From contig JAFKAC010000109.1 of assembly GCA_025766275.1 (NCBI GenBank), forward strand, positions 62,001-126,000: 64,000 nucleotides of DNA, in the 5' to 3' direction. A program made the position numbers and the translations under genes. Origin of the DNA: Lactarius indigo. Taxonomy: Eukaryota; Basidiomycota; Agaricomycetes; Russulales; Russulaceae. Under the pieces are notes generated by a model. That model was given only the letters and a program-made list of their open reading frames with translations. It ran no database searches and was not told the origin of the DNA. Of this stretch, positions 8,797-20,100 are shown piece by piece. How positions within the stretch are numbered: position 1 is the first letter of the stretch; each line of letters opens with the position of its first letter.

Positions 8797-11700
8797 TCAG
8801 ACATATATACTATAACCTGTCTCGTTCGTTCGTTCCGCAGCGAACTTGGAGAGCAATTCTACAATTTCCTCTTGGCTCGGGCCACAGGCAACCTCGCATG
8901 GTGTCTGTCCACTGAGATCGCATATATGCGCATCCGCACCATTGTCCAGTAACAACCGCACAACCTCTGGGTATCCTCCCATCCAACCACGTGTCGCGTA
9001 GTGTAACGGGGTCGATCCCTCGACATCCTGGGCGTTGACTTGCGCGTTGCTTTCGAGTAGTAACCGAGAAAACTCAGAGTCACCGCCTCGCGCTGCGTAA
9101 TGCAGTGAAGTTACTCCCTTGTTATTGGAGACGCGCACGTCTGCATTATGGCCTAGCAATAACAGCACAATATCGTGTCGGCTCATCATCGATGCCCAGA
9201 GAAGCGGGGTGAATCCTTCGTTATTCCGTACATCGACATGCGCGTTGCGCTCGAGTAGCAGCCGAGCAACCTCGAGGCGACCGTAGGCCGCTGCCAGATG
9301 TAGTGGGGAACTTCCGCTGTTGTTGCGGACGTGCTCATCCGCATTGTGGTCCAGCAATAACCGCAATACATCGAGGTGTCCACGCTCTGACACTCTGAGA
9401 AATGGGGTAAATCCGTCTTCGTCTTGGGTATTGACCTCCGCATTGCGCTCGAGTAGTAACCGAGCAACCTCGGGATCACCTACGGCTGCTGCATAATGAA
9501 GTGGAGTCTTCCCGTTGTTATCACGTACATGCTCATCCGCGTCGTGGTCCAGCAATAGTCGCAAAGTATCAGGATGTCCACTTGCAGATGCGCAGAAAAA
9601 TGGGGTGCATCCGTCATCGTCCCGAGAATTGACCTCTGCATTGTGTTCAAGGAGTAGCAGAGCAAGTTCGAGGTGGCCATAATACGCCGCGTAATACAGT
9701 GGTGTCATTCCCTTGTTGACTCGGACATGTTCGTCTACAGGGCTCCATTCCAGTGAAAAGGACTCGTCTGCACTATTGGTGGATGAGGGTTCATTGCGAG
9801 CATTGACCTCTGCACGGCGCACGAACAAGAACCGCTTGAGTGACTCAGCAGCATCGAGGTGGCCGTCACAAACTGCGCAATAAGATAGTGCGACATCACC
9901 CTTCTCGCGAACATGCTCATCTGCAGTGTGATCTAGCAGACACCGCGTAACGTCACCCTTTGATGGATCAAGAAATGCAGTAGTTCCTTCGGTATTCCGG
10001 ACATTGACACCGGCGTTGTACTTGAGTAGTACGCTAGAAATCTCGAAGTGACCATAGATCGCTGCCAAGTGCAGTGGAGTGTTTCCGTAGCTGTCATGGT
10101 AACGCGCATCTGCATTGTGGTCCAGCAGTAACTGCACAATATTACGGTTTCCTGTCGCCGATGCATGGAGAAGCGAACTACCGAGGTCATCCCAGGAGTT
10201 AAGCTCTGCGTTGTGCTGGAGCAATATCCGAGTAACCTTGAGGTGGCCTTTGATCGCTGCCAAACGCAGTGGGGTGTTTCCATAGTGGTCGCGGACACGC
10301 ACATCCGCATTGTGATCCAGCAATAGCTGCACAACACCACGGTGTCCATTCTGTGACGCTGTGAGAAGTGGCGTAGCTCCGTGGTCATCCCTGGAATTGA
10401 CCTCCGCATTACGCTCGAGTAGCAAACGAGCGGCCTCAAGGCAACCGTTGCTTGCTGCACAATGTAGTGGAGTTGTGCTGTCCTTCTGGGAGTTTACGTC
10501 CGCACCAACGTTCAGCAACCACATCCCGATATCAACGTGTCCAGAGTATGAAGCGTGGTGCAGTGGAGTCAAATTGCTCGCAGAGCGTGAATTTATGTCG
10601 GCGCCATGCGCGAACAGTACCCGAGAAACCTCGATGTGCCCGTCAATTATCGACGCGTGCAGCGGGGTACCGTATGAACCGCCGAAATGATTTACTTGCT
10701 GTGGGTGCTTCATGATCAGGCGCTCTACTAGACCACGGAATCCTTTCTTTGCGGCGTAATATAAGGGGGCCGCTGAAAGTGGCACGGCTCTCGGCTTTCC
10801 AGAAGTGGAATCCATCATAAGCTCGAATTTGCGTTGTATCCGGACCCACGCTGCAAAATGTGGCTTGTCCATATCAAAGAAATAATCCATTGCGTCCTTT
10901 AGCTGTAATTCCACATTTCCGATCGACGCATGCTCATCCCAATATTTCGCAGCATATTGAAAAAGAGGGATATTCTCAGCACTATCTTTGTCGGTACCGT
11001 CGTCCAGGCGGAGTAGCACGCCGAAGCAAGCCTGGGCAAGAATCATGTGGGACGGTTCGATAGCAATGTGAAACCGGGACACGTCTTTCATGCAATTCGC
11101 GAGCCGATCCGATATCAAAAATTCTTTTACGGAGAAATGTGAGAATTGAACGACACGGGATCCATTGTCGATGATGACGGAAACCAAACTGGAACAAGCT
11201 GACAGCACAGCTTCTTCTTGGTCTTCCCACCGCCAATCCGCGATCAAATTTGGGATCCCTCCCAAGCTCAAGTCAAACGCGAGCACTTCCGCGAGCTCCT
11301 CGACTCGGAGTGGACGACTAGCCACCGCAAGGCATTGCAAGAGTCGATATGCGTGCTCCCGGTTAGCATTATTGATCTCCTTCAGGATACGCTTGTATGT
11401 GTCGTCGAGTGATTTGGGCAATTCCTCGAGGGTACGACGGAGATTGGTCGGGAAGCAGTGGCGTAGAACTTCCAATTGACAAAACACCCATCGAAACCTG
11501 TTTCAAAAACATAAGATAACTGCGTGATCGCGATGAATCGAAGATGTGCTTACATCCCATCTGCCTTCTCCGTGAGATTCTCAATCACCACGTCCTTATC
11601 GTCTTCCCGCCATCTCTTCATCCTTCGGTCTGAGTGGACGACAAAAGTGACGTAGTCGTTAATGTCCTGCTTTTGTCCGCTTTCGTCGTGGAGGGATACT

Positions 11701-13421
11701 TGCTGAGTTGCCAAAGGCTCAAGTGCGGTGCGAATATCGAACTCCGGACGACTCGTGATACATAGCCGTAGATTTGGACAGTGAAGGTCGACAAGTTGTT
11801 TGACCAGTTCGAGGACGTTCTCACGTGGCGAAGGAATTCCCGAGTCATTAGGAGACTCGTCGAGAGCGTCCATGATCAGATAGATCGGGACTTGTCCCAC
11901 CATCGTGAGCATATCCTTGAGGCACTGCGCAAGCGAGTCGACAGTTGGCTGTTCCGATCCTCGTTTGTATGCGAAGTACAAGGAGGAAAGAACGTCGCAG
12001 AAGATATCGGATTGATCGGAGAGTTGGACAAGGAGTGACGATAACAAAGCGCGCTCGTCCTGTTTCGTTGTGTCCTTGAAATCGAAGTAAAAATAGGCCA
12101 AGAAAGCCGAGCCTGCGCTGGACATGGATTTGATATCGCGGACGATCACGGAGCTTGTCGATCATAAAGTTTGATTAGGACGCCAGCAAGATGCAACTCA
12201 GCGGCGGGTAACGCGCACCTGAGAATACTCTTCCCGGAGCCAGCTATCAATTCAGGAGTTGTTGGTGGAAATTTAAGACTTCAGACGCTGATGGGATACG
12301 TACGTTTTCCTTGGATCCATAACAAGGAGCCAGACGTTTTCCAATCTGCAAGGGTGTCCCCTGTCGTGCACCAGGCTGCGGTACCCTCGTGATGAGCACC
12401 GGAAGCAGTATTGTAATTGACAGATGGATCGGGGGGAGCGACCCATTTTCGAAGGTCCTTGTGTAGTTCGTTCCCTGTAAAGAGAGATCAAGTTTTCGCA
12501 ATCGACGGCAGCGAGATCGGGAGATGACGGACGATTCAAGTCAGTGACTTGATTGACAACGTGTCGAATCGCTACTCCGGCCTCCTTTACGTTGTCATCG
12601 ATGCCGCGGGTGATCGCCAGGGCTTCTGCTGCTGCCATCCGAGCCTCCTCTTGCGTCAACACGTCAAGCCGCTGAAGCGCGTCCTCCAAATCCGTCCTTC
12701 CAATCAGCTTCTTCAGATATTTCTCTGCACGAAGGTTGATTTTCGGCCCGGGGTATATATCAACAAAGAATGACATACTAGTTCGTCCCTGCCCGATCTC
12801 CTTCGTCACGATCCCGAGGATCGAGAGTACCTCAACCATGATCTTTACAATAATGTCCGTCATAGCTGCCGTCGGCCGGACCTCGATATATTTCTCGAGT
12901 CGCTTAAAGAAGTATTCCAAGCGGCCAAACAAGTCTATGACAACGTTTTCGCTAGAGCGGACATCCTTGGCCGCCTAAAAGGTAGTGATGTCACCAAAAG
13001 ATACACTCCGAGTCAAGAAAGATGCTCACCTGAAGGAGGATTCCAATCCCGGAAAAGATTGCATTCGAAGGTGGAAATATCTACCGTCATTCAAATCAGA
13101 GGGTAGATCTCGAGCGGCTCAAGGTCTTGGAATTACCAGTCCAACACCGTTACCGAGGGCCACAGAGAATGCGTACAAGACATTGACGGTGGGATCGAGC
13201 CACTTTGTCCACCTTTCGTCGGCATTCTGAGATAGATCGAATGTCTGGACCTGGGTTCGAAGTACGGCGAGAATGGCACTGGGAGAGTCGCAGGACCGCA
13301 GCTGGGCAGCTAGGGGATGTGATGTAATGTCTCGCTTCGTCTGCCTTTTGTATGCTTCCAAAGCGGTCGTAAAGATTGTTTCAAAGTTTGTGGAAGTAGA
13401 AGTAGAGGGAACTTGGGACAT
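8797..13421 (-). CDS. Goodbye-NACHT-ankyrin NLR, copy B (no coiled coil)
   Basis: This complete receptor of 1406 residues has exons 13421-13137, 13080-13030, 12974-12779, 12724-12533, 12474-12304, 12243-12219, 12153-11554 and 11497-8797. It has eight exons, not nine: the heptad-repeat coil and the intron after it are missing, so GIDDNVK runs straight into EAGVAIRHVV in exon 12724-12533. P-loop GKPGSGKS is at residues 297-304, with WIQGK in place of the usual WIHGK. Walker B DALDE is at 402-406, followed by the TSRPE motif. About 19 ankyrin repeats occupy residues 750 onward. The stop codon shared by sister copies (GAA-TGA) reads GAA-CGA here, adding 11 residues (RTNETGYSIYV). By family, NACHT drives nucleotide-dependent oligomerisation and the repeats sense a ligand; the ligand is unknown. 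Confidence 0.9.
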
Positions 13422-13470
13422 AGCGCTACTAGTTGAGGGAGCCCGGTTAAATTTGGACGCACTGCGACTG

Positions 13471-13519
13471 GGACGCGTCGTGTACGGTACGACTGATAGC
13501 CGTCCTGACATTCCCACGG
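13471..13519 (-). promoter_or_regulatory. Conserved upstream block of NLR B
   Basis: This is a diverged version of the block found upstream of A and C. On the plus strand it reads GACGCGTCGTGTACGGTACG, then GATAGCCGTCCTGACATTCC. The distance to the start codon is similar to that in the other copies. Confidence 0.4.
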
Positions 13520-13604
13520 AGCCACCACAATCGTACGGTAATAGACGCGCACACAATAACCTGCGAGCCCACGGGGGTGTCCACGGGGTTCTTGCTTAGT
13601 CGTG

Positions 13605-13620
13605 AAAAAAAAAAAAAAAA
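13605..13620. repeat. Poly-A run
   Basis: A run of about 16 A residues on the plus strand lies 184 bp upstream of NLR B. A similar run lies at 16229-16243. They may be tails of old insertions or simple slippage; no element is recognisable next to either. Confidence 0.7.
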
Positions 13621-13689
13621 GAATATTATATTGATAAAGTCGCCGCCAACTCGAAGTATCAATAGCCTCCTACGCCTTCATGCCCACGA

Positions 13690-14311
13690 ATTAAAATAGC
13701 CCACCCCGCGTGCAGATGGCTGTCCGTCGGCCCTCAACACACCGCACCGCCGCCAATTCCCGTAGTCAGGGCGGGGTGGCTGTCTCCCGTGCGATTGATT
13801 CCGATTAGGTTGGTACTCCTCCCTGAGCGCAGGGAGCACGGACATCGAACACAGGTCCCGGTCCCCAACGGGAGCGCTGAGTTTAGCACTGTTAGATGCG
13901 CGTTTCGGTACGTCACAGTTGCGAATACGCGGTTTTCGTTGCCGTCTGGGGGCGACTGCAGGAACGACGGTGAAGGCCCCAGTGTTCCCCGTATTTGTCT
14001 CTGCCGCGCCGGTCATATTTTCGTCTTTTGCGTTTTCTGCGCCTACCCTCGGCGTGATCCTTGTGATGAGTCAACCAGTCACAGTGATACAGGGCGGAGC
14101 CGCTGGAGATTTGAGAAAGAAGCCACGCACATCCCAGGGCATCAGATAACATCGTCAGTCGCCCGAATACGATTTCGTGGACGTCAAGCGTTTCAATCAA
14201 CTCATCGAGAACACCCATGTCCCTCGAACAGACTGCGACTGTGGCGGGCGCAGTCGCTGATGTACTGTTCCAGGCCCTGAGGTTGCCATGCTTGACGATG
14301 GCCACGAACAT
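13690..14311 (-). pseudogene. Decayed gene remnant, 'HGN' block
   Basis: I do not recognise this protein. On the minus strand it reads as a piece with HGNLRAWNSTSATAPATVAV and DVHEIVFGRL. Related pieces occur at 59709-60290 (HGNPDAWNGTSATA, LDAHGIVFGRL), about 49330-49900 and 3300-3390. The copies differ by indels that break the frame, so each is probably dead. The same block recurs upstream of NLRs A, B, C, E and F, which suggests that a second gene was once part of the duplicated unit. Confidence 0.4.
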
Positions 14312-15300
14312 TCATACCGGTCTGCCCGCGAGTGCGACCGCGCAAGGCGCATTAGCATTAGTTATAATCTGTCCGGAAAGTCCCAGCCCTAAGCTGGCGA
14401 CGTCGTCAACTCAGTCACAACGGATAAACAAGTGAAGAAAGGAGCACCGTTCTTGATCTAGGCTCTGAGCAGGTCCACCCACGCATGCACACCCTGCTCG
14501 GGATTGTACGCGTTGATCCACGGTCGTATTGTGCAGTAGAGCCACTTGGGCACCGGCCATGTCGGCCCCAGCTTGGGGGTCTGCCGTGTCGGTGGTGGCG
14601 CAGCAGCAGCGCAGTGTCGATATATTACGGCTCGGCGGCTGAACGAGTTGATCGTATACGACCTTTCCTATGTCAAAGTCGATAACCCAGACTTGACTTG
14701 GTGCCGTTGTCGTGCACTGGGGAAAGGTTTTATTTCAGCGAATGGTACGGAGTAAGATTGCGCACATTTAGCAGTCAACCGGATAAATTATGTGAGGACT
14801 CATTGCCTCGGCCACGACGAGGTGTCTCTATCCACCTTTCCGGCCTTTGAAACAGGTCCGTAATATAAAAACGAACAGGGAACCGTTCTAGACCATTTTC
14901 TAAGATACAAGCGAGTAGATCGGGGCCCTTCGTGCATGAGTTAGGAAGAGGCGGTTGCGAAAGAACGTTATCAAACCCGTTGGGCGTAACGCATGAAGAG
15001 AAGAACGACAAAATTTTGAATGCTTTGCGTGTCCTGCTTATACAGTCTGGCAGGGCGATAGGATGGGATGGGATGGATGCCGTCTCCGTTTTGCTGGTTG
15101 GAATTCCGGCTGCCTCTGAATTGCGGTGGCTGAACAATATACAGTATCCCTTTTCTGGTACCTGTTACATAAGTTACCACGTCCGGTTTACCACTGTGCC
15201 CAACCGCACTTCCCACGGCCCATCAATATCAACCCTGTCTGTGTAACGACCCTGCTGCAACAAGGATGAGTTCTGCCTGAGTCGCCTCGACATGCACACG
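14312..15300. other. Spacer upstream of NLR B, no gene seen
   Basis: The stretch has short open frames only. Parts such as 14460-14620 resemble 60430-60610 in the spacer upstream of NLR F, with matching AGGCTCTGAG-AG-TCCACCCA. It belongs to the paralogous spacer. Confidence 0.4.
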
Positions 15301-15301
15301 C

Positions 15302-15892
15302 TCACCACGCGTCTCCCTCTGCTATTCCGATCTGCATGTCACGTTCAGGTGCAGCAACGCGGCAGGCGGTGGTGCCCGCACGGCGCGGCGCGCATCGCGT
15401 CCACGTCAAGACTCGACACGGCGTATTATAGATCAACGGCGGCAGGATAGCGTCGAGCGTGTGTAGGTGCTGGATGTCACGTTTCGTCGTTGCTAGCGCC
15501 CTCCGGAGCGTCCCCGCTTGCGCCAGACGCTCTGGCCGGCGCAGCGGGGCCGCCTGTTCGAGCTGCCCACGTACAGCCTCCACCGCCAGGTCCGGGGTAC
15601 TGACACAGCGATGGTGCCCCCGAATCTGCGGTCTAGGTTGACGAGGCGCGCCAGCAGTAAAGAGCTCACCCTCAACTGTCGGGAGCGGCCCTGCCTGGCA
15701 CGCGAGCCTGCCGTAGCGCAATGCTAAGCTCGAGTCCGCGGAGAAGTCAAGGGCAAGAACGCAATTTTTGGATATCTTCGGGTCGCGGGTACAGTATGAG
15801 ATAAACTTGAACGACACTGGCACGTTGCATCCACAGACTAGACCCCAAAGGTAGATCGACCACCCACCATGTGGACGCGCTAGAGCCTCCAA
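15302..15892 (-). pseudogene. Decayed gene remnant, 'FRAGYGG' block
   Basis: No family is recognised. Related sequence lies at 41634-42440, 51300-52000 and 61170-61780, each at the distal end of an NLR upstream spacer. Pieces readable in different frames on the minus strand include FRAGYGGLPCRAG (near 42.28 kb), VVGLYV, RYLHMVNAVLP or WYLHMLNAILP, and a DVDAM-AWLV stretch. No copy has one continuous frame. The unrelated-looking 196-codon frame here is kept open only by high GC. Confidence 0.35.
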
Positions 15893-16964
15893 TCCCCTCT
15901 CCCCTCTCTTTTGGCCCCACTCTGGCCCTGAGGGTCAGAACCTAGTACTTTGAGGGAGCGGATAGAGATGCACACACATTCCCTCTCTTGCACCCCGCCC
16001 CATATCTGCGTGAACATGCCAGGACCCAGACAAATAGATCAAAATATCGCTTTCACATTCATCTCCATTGCCCAGTAATAGTCAAGGGACAGACTACTGA
16101 CAGATTTCCCCACGTCCGGCCTCTATCGACTCGCTCCCGGTGGCCCTGCCCATACGTCCGCCTTCTTAGTGTCTAGTATTAGTGTAATATGAAATACACG
16201 CGCCGTAAACTAGACTTCCTTTAAATATTGATCAAAAAAAAAAAAAAAGAACTAGACTTCCTTTTCCTCCCAATGACGCCCGCTAACAAGTCAAGGAGCG
16301 ATCCGCGAAGAGTTCAAACTGTCGTTGAACCGTGTGTATGCGTCAGTGGCCGACTTCCACATCTATATCGACGTCCGCCATAGGTAGTGAGCACACGCCT
16401 TCAGTTCTGTCAGAACACCCCGCGTTTAGTTCCTGGCTGTAGTTCAACGCAATAATTCGGGCCATGCCCACCGAAAGGCGGGAAATGTGGAAAGTCCAAA
16501 GTTGCCCATACACCCTCGGCCATGGCCGAAGTCTTTCAGATCTGCTAATCGATGTTTGTATGGTCTCATACACATGTCGCGTTCTCATCTCTGCGCATCA
16601 GTTAAACAAAGCGCCCAGTCTGAGTGGTCACTGGCGGCGGCGTTGATATCCCGCCTTCAGCGATAACTTGAACGGGTTAGGTTTTTTTGTACAGGCACTA
16701 CGGGCACACGAATATTAGGCCTCTGAATGTGCGTAAACCCCGTGCGTCGGCCCTGCACCTCGTGGAACTGACAACTGATTACATCCGATTATTGGAGCAC
16801 TACTGAACACGCCGACAAGTCCCTGTTCGGGTCTGGTACTCCTGCTCCCAGGGGGGATGTCCTCGTTAACTAGATGTCGATCTAAATGGACTCTATGGAT
16901 CACACGTCCCACTTTCCAGCAAGATTACTCGCTGTATCTCGTGATGGTGTTCTCGACTCTGATG
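15893..16964. other. Spacer beyond the 3' end of NLR C, no gene seen
   Basis: The first 400 bp are the spacer block also found at 8078-8560. A 15-nt poly-A run lies at 16229-16243. The stretch 16290-16640 resembles 24750-24960 and 52985-53100. I see no supported gene. Confidence 0.4.
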
Positions 16965-17185
16965 ATAAAGCACGCGTAGTGTATTGTACATGAAACGATG
17001 ATACGGGGATAGTTGCGCGCATGAGGGGAATTGGAGGGGCTGCACGGATTCTACACACAATTTCACTACATACAGGGTCCTGGTGAGTTACTGTATTAGG
17101 ATCAATGTACAGTAAAGAGACAGGGCAATCATCACTCACACACGTCGACAAGTCAAACATATTAACCATACCCCGTCTCTTTCGT

Positions 17186-20100
17186 TCATTCCGCAGCGTA
17201 CTGGGAGAACAATTCTACAATTTCCTCTCTTGGGCCATAGGTGACCTCGGATGGTGTCTTTCCGCTGACGTCGCATACATGCGCATCTGCACCGTGGTCC
17301 AGTAATAGCCGCACAACCTCTGGGTATCCTCCCAACCAACTACGTGTCGCGTAGTGTAACGGGGTCGACCCCTCGACATCTTTGGCATTGACTTCCGCAT
17401 TACGCTCGAGTATTAACCGAGCAAACTCGGGGCGACCTCCGAGCGATGCGTTATGCAGTGGTGTTACTCCCTTGTTGTTGGAGATGTGCACATCTGCATT
17501 ATAGCCCAGCAATAACTGCACAATATCTTGGCGTCCCACACTCAACGGCCACAGAAGCGGGGTGGATCCTCCGTTATTTTGAGCGTTGACCTCTGCATTG
17601 CGCTCAAGTAGTAACCGGGCAACTTCAAAGTAACCGTAGGCCGCTGCAAAATGCAGGGGGGAATCTCCCTGGATGCTGCAGACCCGTTCATCTGCATCGT
17701 AGTCGAGCAATAACCGCAAAACATCAAGGTTTCCACGCTCTGATGCTCTGAGAAATGGGGTGAATCCGTCGTCGTCGCGGGCATTGACCTCCGCATTGCG
17801 CTCGAGTAGTAACCGGGCAACCTCGGGATCACCGGCCCGGGCGGATGCTGCATAATGAAGTGGAGTCTTTCCTTTGTTATTGCGGACATGCTCATCCGCA
17901 TTGTGGTCCAGCAATAACCGCAAAGTATCAGGGTGTCCACTCGCGGATGCGCAGAAAATTGGGCTACATCCGTCATCATCCGAGGAGTTGATTTCCGCAC
18001 TGTGCTCAAGTAGTAACCGAACGACTTCGAGGTGGCCGTAATACGCCGCGTAATACAGTGGAGTCACTCCCTTGTTGACCCGGACGGGTTCGTCTACAAT
18101 GCCCCATCCTAGCCCCACGGACGGACTATTGGTGAATGAGGGTTCAGTGGGGGCATTGGCCTCTGCACGGCGCTCGAGGAGGAGCTGCTTAAGTGACTGA
18201 GCAGCTTCAAGGTGACCGTCACACACCGCGCAACGAAGTGATGAGACACGTCCCTTGTCGCGGACATGCTCATCTGCACTGTGGTCCAGAATACACCGCG
18301 TAACATCATCTGGTAGCGATGGATCAAGAAATGTGGTAGCTCCTTCGGTGTTTCGGAAGTTGACCTCCGCATTGCACTTGAGTAGTATCCGACAAATCTC
18401 GAGATGGCCGTAGGTTGCCGCCAAATGTAGTGGAGTGTTCCCGTAGCTATCATGGAAACATGTATCTGCATTGTGGTCCAGCAATAATTGCACAACATCA
18501 CTGTTTCCTGTCACCGATGCATGGAGAAGTGCGCTACCGAGGTCATCGCGGGAATTAACCTCTGCGTTGTGCTTGAGTAGTATCCGAGCAACAACGATGT
18601 GACCTTTGGTCGCTGCTGAACGCAGTGGAGTGTTTCCGTAATAGTCACGAATACGCGCATCCGCATTGTGGTCCAGCAATAACCGCACGACATCACGGTG
18701 TCCATTCTGCGATGCATTGAGAAGTGGAGTGGCTCCGTGGTTATCCTGGGAGTTGACCTCCGCGTTGCGCTCGAGTAGTAACCGAGAAACCTCAAGACGG
18801 GCGTTGTTTACTGCGCAATGCAGTGGAGTCCTGCCATCCTTCTCCCGAGAGTTCACGTCCGCGCCAACGTCCAGTAGCCACTTCCCGATCTCAAAAAGTC
18901 CCACGTAAGAAGCAATGTCTAGTGGAGTCAAATTGTCTCCGGAGCGTAAATGTATGTCAGCGCCATGCGCAAACAGTAGCTGAGCAACCTCGATATTTCT
19001 CCCAACCACCGATGCATGCAATGCAGTACCGTATCGACCACCTACGTGGTTTACTTGTTGTGGATGCTTCATGATTAGGCGTTCCACTAGGCCACGGAAT
19101 CCCTTCTGTGCAGCGAAGTATAAGGGAGCTGCTGGAGGTGGCACAGTTGCCAGCCCTCCAGAGGAAGAAACCAGCAAGAGTTCGTAGAGTTCGACCCGGA
19201 GCCCGGGCCGGCCCTGTATCCGGACCCATGCTGAAAAATGCGGCCTGTCCATGTCAAAGAAACGATCCAGCGCGTCCTTTATCTGTAATTCCACATTTCC
19301 GGTCCCCGCATGCCCGTCCCAATATTTGGCAGCGTATTGAATAAGAGGAATCTCCTCAGCACGATCTTCGTCGGTGCTGTCGTCTAGGCGAAGTAACACG
19401 CCGAGACAAGCCTGGGCAAGGATCATGTGGGAAGGTTCGGTGGGGATGTAGAAACGGGACACCTCTTCCATGCAGCTTGCGAGTCGATCCGATATCAAGA
19501 ATTCTTTTACGGAGAAATGTGAGAAATGAACAACTCGGGTGCCGTTGTCGGTGATTACAGAAACCAAACTGGAACAGGCTGACAGCACCGCTTCTTCTTT
19601 GTCTTCCCACCGCCAATCCGCGATCAACTTCGGGATCCCCCCTGTGCCCAAGTCAAACGCGAGCAGTTCCGCAAGCTCCTCGACCCGGAGCGGGCGACTG
19701 GCGACCGCAAGGCATTGTAAAAGTCGATATGCGTGCTCCCGGTTAGCATTATTGATCTCCTTCAGGATGCGCTTGTATGTCTCATCGAGTGATTTGGGTA
19801 ATTCTTCGAGGGTACGACGGAGGTTGGTCGGGAAACAGTGACGCAGAACCTCCAATTGACAAAACACCCATCGAAACCTGTTTCAAAAACATAAGATAAG
19901 TGTGCGACCATGACGGATCGAAGATGTGCTTACATCCCATCTGCTTTCTCCGTGAGATGCTCAATGACCGCGTCCTTATCGCCTTCCCGCCATCTCTTCA
20001 TCCTTCGATCCGAGTGGACGACAAAAGTAACGTAGTCGTTAATGTCCTGCTTTTGTCCGCTTTCGTCGTGGAGGGATACTTGTTGAGTTGCCAAAGGCTC

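Noticed and set aside
8797..13421. Bacterial-style operon reading of the tandem genes
   Set aside because: Each gene needs spliceosomal introns for an open frame, and the genes are separated by kilobases of spacer.
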